A stretch of 64,000 nt of DNA from Paenibacillus eucommiae. Its GTDB lineage: Bacteria > Bacillota > Bacilli > Paenibacillales > NBRC-103111. The notes below the pieces were generated by a model that was not told the origin of the DNA, did no database searches, and worked only from the letters and a program-made list of their open reading frames with translations. Location: positions 55,175 to 119,174 of the forward strand of contig NZ_JAGGLB010000033.1 of NCBI RefSeq assembly GCF_017874215.1, in the 5' to 3' direction. Positions 25,544-35,473 of the stretch are shown piece by piece (the first letter of the stretch is position 1; every line of letters begins with the position of its first letter). The translations under genes and the position numbers were made by a program.

Positions 25544-28500
25544 TTATTGAAAATTTATATAACCCACATGGATTTTATCGCGATCTACAGTGTTATTAAG
25601 AGTACCCCAGAAGTTTTCGGTAACAACTATTTTGAAATACCGCTTTGTTACATCTGTAATGTCAATTGCGCGAACTTCATTGGCAGTATTCGTTCCCGGC
25701 ACAACACCGTTAAAAACCAGTGTATCAAAAGTTGAGCCATCGTCCGTAGATCCAACAAATACCTGCACATGTTTAATATTGAGATTTGTCGCTGTATCCG
25801 GCCGGTTCTGAATCATCAGTTTTTGAACCGGTGTGGCCATACTGAGCGATAGTTTAATATCTACACTGCCTGAACTATTGAATTGCCTAAAACCATCGAA
25901 TTGGGTCACTACAGTTGGAGATATAGGCAAGTAGTCAGCCTGCAGCTTATAAATATGAACCATATAAGGTGAAAATGTATCATTGAAAGCACTGCCGCTT
26001 ATGGTCTTGGCTCTATTTTCATAAACAACATCGGCTGAGGCCTTATTCAACAAACCTCCACCAGAAAATGTGGCAGTAACCTCTTTGTTGGTTTTATTAA
26101 CCGCGAATAAATAATCCGCACCATTATAACTTCGCAGTTTGAGGTCAATATCCGCAGAGGAAGCCGTTATCGTTTGCGGAACGCCAGCTGCACCGATCAC
26201 ATCCTTTAATAGTTCCAATTCCTGATTTAATACTTTGTACAAGGCCCATAGCTGGGGACTATCCACTGGCATATTCCACAAATATCCGCCTAGCCCATCT
26301 ACATCTACGAGGGAGTAGAACGCTGTTGATTTCGCTCCGTGATTGATAGCGAGATAAGTCATTGCACGAGTCTCTTCCGGCAGTGGTTCTCTGGGCCAAG
26401 CAGCATACCTGCCAAAAGATTGGATCGTCGCGGCAACTGGTTTTCCAGTTGCGGCAGCAGCGTCTACTCGATTCCTTACATAAGTGTCCAGGTCAAAGTA
26501 GGGAACCGGATAGGGATCGCTATTTATCATATCTGTGGCCCCGTTATAGGTCCCATTGGTGATAGACTTCTTAAATGTTAATACAAAGGTTACAGGATGG
26601 CTGGTATCCAAGCTTTTAACCAGATTATAAGCTGCTTGCATATTGGCCGGGGAGACCCCGTTTCCATCCGGTTCATCGTTTAATACCCAATAGAGCAATG
26701 CGGGATGATTTTTAACTGTATTCACCGTATTCTCGATATAAGTGAGATCAACATTAGAAGTATCAAGGAAGAGGGCGGCTGATGCTTTCAAGCCCGCTGC
26801 TTGAGCCATATCGAGAACCTGTGTCATCGTATAGCCATCTCTTTCCGCAACCAGTACTGTGTTGAAGCCTCTGGCCTTAACGGCAGCGAAATTGGCTGGT
26901 CCTACATTATAAAGATTGCGGGTTATAAACGAATTTCCGTTAAGCAGCTCAGCCTTATTAGGGCTGAATGTTACGCTTGCTGTGTTTGGAAGCACTGGGT
27001 ATGTGTAGGGATCTACTTTTTGTAATTCCTGAATTCCTGTAAACATTGTCACTCCATCCGTTTTCCTGATCAAATGAGCTTTATAAGTCGAATATCCGAG
27101 TGGAAGACCGGACAGAGCAAACGAATCTGTAAAGCTTGCGGTTGGTGAGGTATATTCCTTTGTAAAAACCGGAACTGTTCCTCCAAAGTCAAATCTTTCG
27201 ATTTTTACTTTGTAATCCGATAATTGGCCTTTAGCCAGTGTGATGTCAAAATTAGCATTTACCGTAGTTTCATTGCTCCATTTATGCTTTTCAGTCAATT
27301 GAAAACGAAAGGGATCGGGCTCCTTCGATAAAATTGTGTTATCTATCCACACAGATCCGACCGCATCTTGACTCAGCAAAAAATAAGCTTGCACATAGGC
27401 CGTGTCAGCGGGAGCCACAAATACTTCCTCATTCATCTTCCAGCTGCTTAATAGTGCGGCATCATACCAGGCAAAAGATATGGATGTAACTCCATCAGGT
27501 TTGATATAACGTATTCCCATTTTCAAGCTGCCTGCAGTAAGCGTACTCTTCATTACCACTTGAAGCTTCATGCTTTCTCCTGCTTTGGCAGAAATCAGAT
27601 TCGAATCCGCGACAACATTCCAGGGTTGAGTGCTATTACCTACTAATTTAAAAGATTTTGACCCCTCATAATAAGTGGTTGTATCTATCACTCCCTCTAG
27701 TGAACTCCAGCCATCGTAGTTGTTCTCAAACCCGGGATTTATTAATACATTTTGAGACTGCCAGACCACATCGTCGATCCATACACTTCCGGTCGCATGT
27801 TGACTGATCCAGAAATAGATTTGAATAGACTTTGTCCCGGCAGGTGTTCTCGCTTTTAGAACCGTTTGATGCCAGTTACTTGAATTTGCAGCCGTGACCC
27901 AATCGTAAGAAATTGACGTTCCGGTGGCATCTATGTAGCGCAAGCCCATTTGAAAAGTGCCCGAAGTGATCGTATCTTTACTGAATGCCTTCAAAATAAA
28001 CTCTTGATTTTCATTACTAGGCAGAGCTGCTGTCGTACTGATTACATTAAAGGTATGTGAGGAACCAGCCATTTTAGCAGATTTGGAGCCCGTTCTAGCG
28101 GTGGAAGCGTCATACACAATTGCCGGTCCAGACCAGCTCCCGTTATTTAACTCGAATCCTGGATCGGATGCTAAATTATCTGTACTTAACTGCAAGTCAT
28201 CTATCCATGCTGTCCCCACTGTATCTGAAGGCATCCAAATATAGATTTGAACGTTTGTTGCATGCCTAGGAGCTGTAAAAGTATCTCCCTGTCTCGTCCA
28301 ATTACTTGAGTGGCCAGCAGGATGCCACAAATATTGAACAGTCCCATCACTTGCATTGGAAAATCTCAGCCCTATCATCAAGGAAGAAGCCGTTATCGTA
28401 TCCTTGATGTAGGCATCCAGACGAAAGCTTTGCCCTTCAACAGCCTTCATTCGTGTACCTGAAGCAACTACATTCCATTCGTTTTGTGAATCAGCAGCAA

Positions 28501-28732
28501 TTTTGACACTTTTGGAACCGCTGTGTGCCGCAGCCGCGTCCACAACTGCAGTCCCGTTGACAGCCCACCCCGTCCAATTGGATTCGAATCCGGGATTTGT
28601 TTGTAAATTCTCATAAGACTGGGCCCTAACAGGCTGCTGTAAGACAGGCAGCAAACTAAGTAAACCTAGAACAAGCATGGCTGGCACCCATAGGGTCATT
28701 ACTATTTTTACTTTTATTAATCCTTTTGACAT
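25544..28732 (-). CDS. Secreted multidomain glycoside hydrolase-like protein with three CBM modules
   Basis: Exported protein of 1062 residues with a signal peptide ending near RAQS. Three tandem carbohydrate-binding modules of the CBM4/9 type follow (each starting NPGFE or DPGFE, each ending in GxxWIDDL-like). Then come a beta-sandwich and a TIM-barrel from about residue 590 with NDEPDG at ~686, an acid-base motif seen in clan GH-A-like enzymes. A C-terminal discoidin-type domain starts at ~942 (FDGFRQFNSSGSVDIKL ... RYFKIVVTENFWG). The related discoidin segments of the next SLH protein suggest common sugar targets. AAGGAGG is five or eight bases before the ATG pair at 28735/28732. The exact GH family is not recognised. 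Confidence 0.8.
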   Translation of the reverse strand: MSKGLIKVKIVMTLWVPAMLVLGLLSLLPVLQQPVRAQSYENLQTNPGFESNWTGWAVNGTAVVDAAAAHSGSKSVKIAADSQNEWNVVASGTRMKAVEGQSFRLDAYIKDTITASSLMIGLRFSNASDGTVQYLWHPAGHSSNWTRQGDTFTAPRHATNVQIYIWMPSDTVGTAWIDDLQLSTDNLASDPGFELNNGSWSGPAIVYDASTARTGSKSAKMAGSSHTFNVISTTAALPSNENQEFILKAFSKDTITSGTFQMGLRYIDATGTSISYDWVTAANSSNWHQTVLKARTPAGTKSIQIYFWISQHATGSVWIDDVVWQSQNVLINPGFENNYDGWSSLEGVIDTTTYYEGSKSFKLVGNSTQPWNVVADSNLISAKAGESMKLQVVMKSTLTAGSLKMGIRYIKPDGVTSISFAWYDAALLSSWKMNEEVFVAPADTAYVQAYFLLSQDAVGSVWIDNTILSKEPDPFRFQLTEKHKWSNETTVNANFDITLAKGQLSDYKVKIERFDFGGTVPVFTKEYTSPTASFTDSFALSGLPLGYSTYKAHLIRKTDGVTMFTGIQELQKVDPYTYPVLPNTASVTFSPNKAELLNGNSFITRNLYNVGPANFAAVKARGFNTVLVAERDGYTMTQVLDMAQAAGLKASAALFLDTSNVDLTYIENTVNTVKNHPALLYWVLNDEPDGNGVSPANMQAAYNLVKSLDTSHPVTFVLTFKKSITNGTYNGATDMINSDPYPVPYFDLDTYVRNRVDAAAATGKPVAATIQSFGRYAAWPREPLPEETRAMTYLAINHGAKSTAFYSLVDVDGLGGYLWNMPVDSPQLWALYKVLNQELELLKDVIGAAGVPQTITASSADIDLKLRSYNGADYLFAVNKTNKEVTATFSGGGLLNKASADVVYENRAKTISGSAFNDTFSPYMVHIYKLQADYLPISPTVVTQFDGFRQFNSSGSVDIKLSLSMATPVQKLMIQNRPDTATNLNIKHVQVFVGSTDDGSTFDTLVFNGVVPGTNTANEVRAIDITDVTKRYFKIVVTENFWGTLNNTVDRDKIHVGYINFQ

Positions 28733-28814
28733 CATCAAAACCTCCTTCATTGTTTTCATTACAATTTGAAATTGCTAAACTTTCCTCTCAATCAAGCCCC
28801 CTGTTTCTATTAAA

Positions 28815-28854
28815 CAGGCGGCATTCCTCATCATTCCTTTGAGTATGCCGCCTG
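28815..28854 (-). terminator. Terminator-like stem after the SLH-DUF4838 gene
   Basis: A 10-bp perfect stem CAGGCGGCAT/ATGCCGCCTG with a 20-base loop, followed on the minus strand by TTTAATAG. A second smaller stem GGGGC...GCCCC is at 28888-28902. They lie between two minus-strand secreted-protein genes and may reduce read-through into the downstream hydrolase gene. Confidence 0.55.
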
Positions 28855-28930
28855 CTCTTGCTTGCTTCTTTCTTCTTTCCAAGCTCAAGGGGCATTTCGC
28901 CCCTAAGCCGGAAGCCTTTGTGAAGCTTTA

Positions 28931-31900
28931 TTAATCCAACTGTTTGGTATATCGCAGCTCTGTGAACTGGACCGTGTCCTGATTGGCATTTCCGTTAATC
29001 GGTCCAAAGAAATTATGGGTTATCTTGATCTTGAAGTACCGTTTCGTGCTTGGCGTTATTTCGATAGGACGCACCTCATTCGCCCTGATAGTTCCGGGAA
29101 TACCGCCATTATAAACTTCCTGGTCGAAGTGCACCCCATCATCCTGCGATCCTACCCATACGCTCACCGCGGCTACAGAAAGCGAAGTTGCCATCGGTCT
29201 ATTCTTGATTTGCAGCGCTGCCACCTTCTCCACCTGTCCCAAATCTATCGCAAGCTCGATAGAGCCTAACGCCCCCGCATCCGGATTCGTATACATGACA
29301 AAACCGTCATGTATGGCTTTGAATGTAGGCTGAACGGGAGACACCGGGGGGGTTCTGACGAAACTGAAAGCCCCCGTATGAATGCGATCCCGATCGGCAA
29401 TCTCCATCGTGATCGGGCCTAGGAAATTGGACGTCACGATGACTTTGAAGTACCGCTTCTTCACCTTGTCTACGATTACCTGCCGCATTATTCCTGCATC
29501 GATGCCGCCCGGTACGGCCCCGTTAAATATTTCTTGATCGAACTGAATCCCATCGTCTGAAGAGCCTACCATTATTTTCATGCCTGCGATATTCAAATTC
29601 GTGGCCGTATCACCACGGTTTACCACTTGCAAAGCTTGAACCTCGAAGGGAGCCCCTTGATCCAGCATCAGCTCAATGCCTTCTGCTTCCGAATCATGAA
29701 GAATATAGGCGTTGAAGCCATCATATATGTTTTCTTCAACCGACGATGGAGTCGTTACCTGTGCCAGTCCGGGTGCAAGCACCCAATCGGCCAACGAGAT
29801 CGGAGCGGATACTTTATTCCGAACGAACCATACGGGCTTGTATATGCCGCCTACGCCGAATCTGCTCTCCACTTTTACGACCACCGTATTCGTCCCAGGT
29901 CTGATATGATCAGCAAGCGCAATCTGGAACGGATCCTCCCAAGCATTCGGGCTAGTCACCGGATCATAGATGTTCTCTCCTGCAGCCTGCCCGTTGATCC
30001 AAACCTTACTCGATTTGTCGACGGCACCGAACAAGAGCGCCAAATTACCCAACGTCTCCGCTCCCGCCTCGAACGTCGTCTTGTACCAGGCTACACCGGT
30101 GTAATCCGTGCCATGGTCGTTCTTCCACTGCAAACCGATCGGCTGCTTCTGCCATACATTGTCAATGGCGATCGAATCCCACGCCGTGTTGGCCGATTCG
30201 GAATACCACTCTTCGGCATCCCCAACCTCAAGAGGATCCCATTTGAAGCTCCATGTTTTCGGAAGTACCTCAATAAGCTCTTTATCATCTAACTGCTGGT
30301 AGAGCTTCCGGTTAATCGTCCGATTCTCGGCCCAGTTCGAGTACCAGATATTGCTTGCTCCTGATGAAGCAATACTTTTTCTGTAATTGTCCAGTTCTTG
30401 CAGAGCATGGACCATCTCGGTTTCTTTGCTGGGGTCAAGCTTGGATTCCTTAAACTTCGTGACCAACTCCCATGTCAATTTGGCATCCGTCAATCCTTTC
30501 TCCAGAAATTCGACCCTCTGTACATACTTCGAGTCGCTTCCCGAAACTAAAATTTTCGCATCGTCTAACACGCTCTGAGCCTCGATGAAATCACTAAGTG
30601 TAAATAACGAATCAATAATTTGATTGAAATCGGCATAAATGCTATCGACATGCTCCTTTGAAAGATCAAGCGTTTTGAATGTAGCTTCTGCTCGTACTGT
30701 TACTTCATTCCACTTGCTAAAGTACTCTTCAATTTTGGGTTTGGCTGGACCGAAAGCTTCGTAATATTCTTTTAAAATGGTGTCTACATCTGTCCCAGGC
30801 TCTTCGTTTAATCGGGCTATCATATATAAAGTTGGCCCTTGTGTACCATACATGCCAGTAAGAGAGTCAAAATCGGTTGCCATCATGCCTCTATCATACG
30901 CATAGTTGAAATCTTCCCCGAACGCTTTCGCATATTGAATCGGCATGTTATGACCAGACAACGTATAATTAGGTCTTAAAAATAATGAAGCTCCCTTGTT
31001 ATACCAACCGTTCCATTGTTCCCTGAATGTTTGCCTGTTCTGCTCAGACCACGGAAAGATGTACTCCGGCACAATCGCGATCACAATATCCTCGTTAAGC
31101 TGGGTATCGACTGGAGGTGCACTATAGTTTTCATAGGCATAGCCGATTACTTTGACGTCGGGATTGTGAACTTTCGCTTTCTCCAGAAGCGCCAGCCAAA
31201 ATTTGGCGTACCTGTCGGATACGTAATAAGGTAAATACACATCTTCCTTGCCAACCGGAATGGGATATGGATTCGTGGTATTGTCCAGAGCCAGCGATTC
31301 AGGTGAACGGTCCATTCCGGGAGTATCGTTCTCAGCACCGTTCACATAAGGTCTTTTCACCGTGCGATTATTCAGCCATTCCTGAATGACCTGATTTTGA
31401 AACCCTTCATTTCCGACATTCATGGAGATCAAGCTCCCGGCACCTGGATAAAAAGGATGCCCCGGACGGCGTGTTCCGTCCTGTAATAAGTTAAAATATT
31501 CGGGATTCGAATCTTTAAAGCGATCCCAGTAATCCTCGAATGCATGCCCATACTCCAGGCTGATCCCTTGAGTAAACCCGTGCCGGCGAAGCCAAGTAAG
31601 TTGATCTTCAACGAATTTCATCTTTACCTCTGAGGAAACGCCGCTCACATCACCCATGGCAAAAGGAGCATCTCTCCATCGTACATGCTTAAGCTGCGCT
31701 ACATTCTTGACATCATACTCTCCAAGGGAAATGGAAGCGGTATGCGGTATGACCTCTCCTAATTTGCCAGGCCAAAGCCACTTCACTTCCAGATCATTGC
31801 GAAGAATCTCATATACGCCTAACAACGTTCCAGCTCCTTGAGGTTCTTCCTCATAGGAGAACGATCCACTTTCATCGCGGCCGGAAATGTAGATCCCCTG

Positions 31901-33505
31901 CGACGTTGTGCGAATGGCGTAAGACCGTGGTTCATAGGCGCTTGCGTCAATTCCGGCTGCCAATGCAGATTCAGTTCTACCCAGATAGATCGGAAGAGCC
32001 CCTTCAGGCAATGTTTCAGATTCTTTTATGATCTGCAGCGTTACGTCCGTGGCTTCCTTGATGTGATATTGCAGCTCGCCAGCGGCATAATTCTCAACCG
32101 TATTCGGTTGACTAGGGATGACAATCACAGCTTTTGCCGCACCATCTTTTACGATTTCATACTGATTTTGCGGCGTCGGCGTTGGCCCTGGTGTCTGGGT
32201 TGGCTCCGGTGTCTGTGTCGGCTCCGTCGTCGGTGTCACGACATGGTTGTTTCCTCCTCCTGATGTTGGCTTCGCTATCGATCCTGGTCCTTCCTTACGT
32301 TCTGGCTGCTTCTCAAAGATTGTTTCCCGTGCTTCTTCACTTATGACAGCAAGCTTGATTGTACCTTTGCCCACAATCTTGGACAAACGTTCCAGATTCA
32401 GTACAGCAACGGTCGCTTCCGACCCGATGTCCAGGCTTACGCCGGTTGCTTGCTTGGAAATCGTCAGCTCCTCTACCGTTCCCTGCTGAAGCTCCACTGT
32501 TGCTGTGGACAGGATGTTCAACTTGGCAATCGTTGATTTCCCTTTGACGACAATTTTGGCGTTGCCATCTTTCCCTTCGATGATGAAGTTCGTCAATGTG
32601 GAATTGTTGAAATGACTATTCCCGGATCCACTCTTTAGAGTTGTTACCCCTTCGACCTGAACATTGTCAAGGAAAACATCGCCCTCGCCGATGCCTTCGG
32701 CCAATATCAGGTTCCCTGTAATCTTCATGTTTCTAAGTGTGACTCCAGGTACATTCACAACAACGTCTTGGCTAACGATTTCGCTACCTGCTGAAGGTCC
32801 GTATGTACCGGCCTGATCATAGGTGACCGTATATCTTACGGCGATTGCGCGATCCAACGTCACCACCACCTCGGCTCTTGTAATAAAGCCGTTGGGCTTA
32901 AAGCTCTGATCCCCGTATCCTGCCATCAGACCCTTTTCGGCCACAGCACCTACCGCTCCCTGGCTCCACTGCTCAATCTGAGCGGCATCTTTGAAATCAT
33001 CTGCGGCTTCGCGGTTAGCCGTCTCATCCAGCTTCAACAGTCTACCCACGATTACAGCTGCTTCCTGACGGCTAATCGGACGATTTGCCCGGACCGTTCC
33101 ATCCTCATAGCCGTTGATATATCCAGCTTGGACGGCTTTGGCAACCTCATCGTACACCCAATCGGAAGCGGTTACATCCGAGAAGTCAATCGAGGCTCGT
33201 TCTTGAAATCCGAAGGAACGATTAATAAATGCCATAAATTCTCCGCGACTTACAGTCGCATCTGGCTCGAACTTCCCGTCCAAATAACCTTGAACCCACT
33301 TCTTAGCTGCCCAGTCAGCAATTTGTTTCTCAGCCCAGTGCCCCTTCGTGTCAGAAAACAAAGGAACTCCCGTATCATTGGATGCCGCTACAGCGCTACC
33401 GTACGCGATATTTCCTAACTGCGTTCCCATTACGAAATTTGAAATCAGCATGCACATGATCAGGATAGACGCGACACACTTAACAAATAATCGAGCTATT
33501 CTCAT
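28931..33505 (-). CDS. SLH-anchored DUF4838 surface protein
   Basis: Secreted protein of 1524 residues. After the signal peptide, three SLH domains occupy ~50-230 (DTKGHWAEKQIADWAAKKWV; YINGYEDGTVRANRPISRQE; GYGDQSFKPNGFITRAE). A beta-helix-like stalk (~235-390; NVPGVTLRNMKITGNLIL) and a Pro/Thr linker of PTQTPEPTQT type follow. Next comes a GH67-N-like domain (NYAAGELQYHIKEATDV) with a DUF4838 barrel (HVRWRDAPFAMG), then a sugar-binding sandwich and two discoidin-type domains. SLH domains hold it on the cell wall. DUF4838 proteins occur in polysaccharide loci, but no activity is assigned here. GAGGGAG is seven bases before the ATG. Confidence 0.85.
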   Translation of the reverse strand: MRIARLFVKCVASILIMCMLISNFVMGTQLGNIAYGSAVAASNDTGVPLFSDTKGHWAEKQIADWAAKKWVQGYLDGKFEPDATVSRGEFMAFINRSFGFQERASIDFSDVTASDWVYDEVAKAVQAGYINGYEDGTVRANRPISRQEAAVIVGRLLKLDETANREAADDFKDAAQIEQWSQGAVGAVAEKGLMAGYGDQSFKPNGFITRAEVVVTLDRAIAVRYTVTYDQAGTYGPSAGSEIVSQDVVVNVPGVTLRNMKITGNLILAEGIGEGDVFLDNVQVEGVTTLKSGSGNSHFNNSTLTNFIIEGKDGNAKIVVKGKSTIAKLNILSTATVELQQGTVEELTISKQATGVSLDIGSEATVAVLNLERLSKIVGKGTIKLAVISEEARETIFEKQPERKEGPGSIAKPTSGGGNNHVVTPTTEPTQTPEPTQTPGPTPTPQNQYEIVKDGAAKAVIVIPSQPNTVENYAAGELQYHIKEATDVTLQIIKESETLPEGALPIYLGRTESALAAGIDASAYEPRSYAIRTTSQGIYISGRDESGSFSYEEEPQGAGTLLGVYEILRNDLEVKWLWPGKLGEVIPHTASISLGEYDVKNVAQLKHVRWRDAPFAMGDVSGVSSEVKMKFVEDQLTWLRRHGFTQGISLEYGHAFEDYWDRFKDSNPEYFNLLQDGTRRPGHPFYPGAGSLISMNVGNEGFQNQVIQEWLNNRTVKRPYVNGAENDTPGMDRSPESLALDNTTNPYPIPVGKEDVYLPYYVSDRYAKFWLALLEKAKVHNPDVKVIGYAYENYSAPPVDTQLNEDIVIAIVPEYIFPWSEQNRQTFREQWNGWYNKGASLFLRPNYTLSGHNMPIQYAKAFGEDFNYAYDRGMMATDFDSLTGMYGTQGPTLYMIARLNEEPGTDVDTILKEYYEAFGPAKPKIEEYFSKWNEVTVRAEATFKTLDLSKEHVDSIYADFNQIIDSLFTLSDFIEAQSVLDDAKILVSGSDSKYVQRVEFLEKGLTDAKLTWELVTKFKESKLDPSKETEMVHALQELDNYRKSIASSGASNIWYSNWAENRTINRKLYQQLDDKELIEVLPKTWSFKWDPLEVGDAEEWYSESANTAWDSIAIDNVWQKQPIGLQWKNDHGTDYTGVAWYKTTFEAGAETLGNLALLFGAVDKSSKVWINGQAAGENIYDPVTSPNAWEDPFQIALADHIRPGTNTVVVKVESRFGVGGIYKPVWFVRNKVSAPISLADWVLAPGLAQVTTPSSVEENIYDGFNAYILHDSEAEGIELMLDQGAPFEVQALQVVNRGDTATNLNIAGMKIMVGSSDDGIQFDQEIFNGAVPGGIDAGIMRQVIVDKVKKRYFKVIVTSNFLGPITMEIADRDRIHTGAFSFVRTPPVSPVQPTFKAIHDGFVMYTNPDAGALGSIELAIDLGQVEKVAALQIKNRPMATSLSVAAVSVWVGSQDDGVHFDQEVYNGGIPGTIRANEVRPIEITPSTKRYFKIKITHNFFGPINGNANQDTVQFTELRYTKQLD

Positions 33506-33708
33506 ATCTTTGCTCCCTCTAAATAAATTGATGTCATGCCGCTAACATCTGCAGCACGTACTGTAAAACGATTACATACTTGCATAGCTGGTATGCTTTG
33601 ACTTGCCTCCTTTCGTTTCTAACAATCCCTATCTTAGCAAAAATAAGAATTGTACATCCATGGCTATATGATCATTAATACAGGGCAATCCTATCATCGT
33701 TGAAACTA

Positions 33709-34230
33709 GGGAGCATTTCGAAAGGGAGTGGCTGTAGGCTCCAGCCGCTGTTAAAGATTTGTTCCCTTGAACGGTATAGATGAGGAGGGTAGGAACAAAT
33801 CTTTAAAGGCGGACGCTACCGCTCTTCCGCCCACAGCCAGTCCCTCTTCTCAGCTACAATCGTACGATTCGTACGAATCGCACGAACACCAAGCTCCAAC
33901 AGACAGCCAACAAGGTTTTTTCTCTTGATTGGAGGAGATTTCCCCGCGGGCTAAGCCGCTGGGACTGAGGACGCGGGTAGTTGAGAAGGACCTGTTGCTT
34001 TAACGATGTTTTTCATCGTTAAAACAGCAGGTCCACTCCACATCCTTGCTTTAACGATGTTTTTCATCGTTAAATCCCTGCTATCCACCCAGATGGAGCC
34101 ATCCGCTCTCCTTTAACGATGAAAATCATCGTTAACGTGACGGATTGACCTGGAACACTTACTTTAACGATGAAAAACATCGTTAAGTGGCGCACACGCT
34201 CATTTCGGCAGAGGGCGGACTGCTTTCCGG
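33709..34230 (+). repeat. Two-part structured repeat, copy C
   Basis: Both halves are present, but the leading hairpin of the first half is lost. The outer stem GGGAGTGGCTGT/ACAGCCAGTCCC and the inner stem AAAGATTTGTTCC/GGAACAAATCTTT flank GCGG...CCGC. The palindrome array starts at 34000, 34051, 34113 and 34164 (spacing 51, 62, 51). Loops are TTTTT in the first two palindromes; the third is AAAAT and the fourth AAAAA. A CGTACGATTCGTACGAATCG stretch near 33870 is locally self-complementary. The rest of the 33506-34280 gap holds the promoter region of the SLH-DUF4838 gene, with a cre-like GTAAAACGATTACAT at about 33561-33575. Confidence 0.8.
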
Positions 34231-34280
34231 TATGCTCTTCCCTTATAGTTCAGTCAGAAAGGATATCCCCTCATCCTTAA

Positions 34281-35351
34281 TTAATTGGATAATAATCGCC
34301 TAATCATTACGGCAGCTTCCGCTCGGGTGGCATTCCCTCGAGGAACAAACAACTGGTCTGTTCGACCATTTATGATGCCCGAGCTGAACGCAAGTTGAAC
34401 GTGTTTGAGTGCCCAATCGCTTATGGTGTTCATATCATCGAACTTCAGCCCTTCAGTGGGCACACTTTTCTCTAGAGTAGAGTCCTCCAGATTGAGCTTC
34501 GCTCTCACAATCATCACAGCCATTTCTTCCCTTGTAATTTCTTTGTCCGGAGCAAAGCTCGTTGCAGTCATACCTTCAACAATACCTGCTGAATATACGC
34601 TGTTTACGACATCTCTGTACCAGGAAGCAGGGCCAACATCGATAAACGGATTTGGCTTCGTATTTGCTGTTGAATTCAAATTTAGATTCAAATTCAGTGT
34701 TCTTGAAATCATCGCCGCGAATTGAGCTCTTGTTACATGAGCTTCCGGTACAAAATGTTTTTCATCCATTCCCTCAATAATGCCTTTGGATGCGAGCAGC
34801 TCTATATCTGCCTTAGCCCAGTGACCCTCAAGATCAACAAAACCTGGTTTAAATGGAACAGGAACATCAACAACAACTGAAACGCTCTTTTCTACGGAAT
34901 ATGTTTGATGTGACAAATTAGAATCTACCGCTTTAATGGATTCCCACTTTACGGTAGAGGTTCCTTGCTTCTTCGTCTTAAACGTCAGGGTACCAATGGT
35001 GACATCCCCGCTTTCTCCCTTTACATTACCTATCTTGGTATGAGCAATCAGGATCTCCTTGTTCTTGATGACTGGCGAAACGGAAAAACCGTCCAGCTTG
35101 GATTTGGCTTCCACCAGCTCAAGCAGATCAGGATCGAATGTAAATCGCGCCTCATAGCCATATAAATCTTTCATATTTGTACCACTCATAGTTACGGTAA
35201 TTTTACCATCAACAGGTTTATTAGCCGTTAAAAGAAAGGATGGTGCGGCCTCCGCCTGGGCGGTTCCAGTTGGCAGCATGGGCAAATAGAGCAGTGTAAT
35301 GAGAAAAAAAGCAATTATGGAAGCAATCCATTGATGCGGTTTATGGTTCAT
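34281..35351 (-). CDS. SLH-anchored cohesin-domain protein (mini-scaffoldin candidate)
   Basis: Exported protein of 356 residues: signal peptide (HQWIASIIAFFLITLLYLP, cleavage near AQAEA), one cohesin-like domain at ~30-155 (FLLTANKPVDGKITVTMSG, LYGYEARFTFDPDLLELVEA, GTLTFKTKKQGTSTVKW), then three SLH domains (LEGHWAKADIELLASKGIIEG; IVEGMTATSFAPDKEITREE; IINGRTDQLFVPRGNATRAE). Cohesins bind dockerins, and SLH domains bind the wall, so it could display dockerin proteins on the surface. The adjacent upstream gene encodes a dockerin protein 122 bases away. GGAGG lies five bases before the ATG at 35351. Confidence 0.82.
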   Translation of the reverse strand: MNHKPHQWIASIIAFFLITLLYLPMLPTGTAQAEAAPSFLLTANKPVDGKITVTMSGTNMKDLYGYEARFTFDPDLLELVEAKSKLDGFSVSPVIKNKEILIAHTKIGNVKGESGDVTIGTLTFKTKKQGTSTVKWESIKAVDSNLSHQTYSVEKSVSVVVDVPVPFKPGFVDLEGHWAKADIELLASKGIIEGMDEKHFVPEAHVTRAQFAAMISRTLNLNLNLNSTANTKPNPFIDVGPASWYRDVVNSVYSAGIVEGMTATSFAPDKEITREEMAVMIVRAKLNLEDSTLEKSVPTEGLKFDDMNTISDWALKHVQLAFSSGIINGRTDQLFVPRGNATRAEAAVMIRRLLSN

Positions 35352-35473
35352 AGTATCCTCCATTCACGGTTACACGGCTCTGAGCCGTCCTTTTTTTGGG
35401 AATCTCTTTAAACAAACAGGAAGGAGGATCATCCCCAGATCCAGATTATCCCCCTCCCCGTCTATTCTTTTCG

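Noticed and set aside
35375..35397. Terminator-like hairpin ACGGCT-CTG-AGCCGT followed by a T-run
   Set aside because: The T-run is on the plus strand, while the genes on both sides are on the minus strand, so it would not terminate them. It may be incidental or stop antisense transcription.
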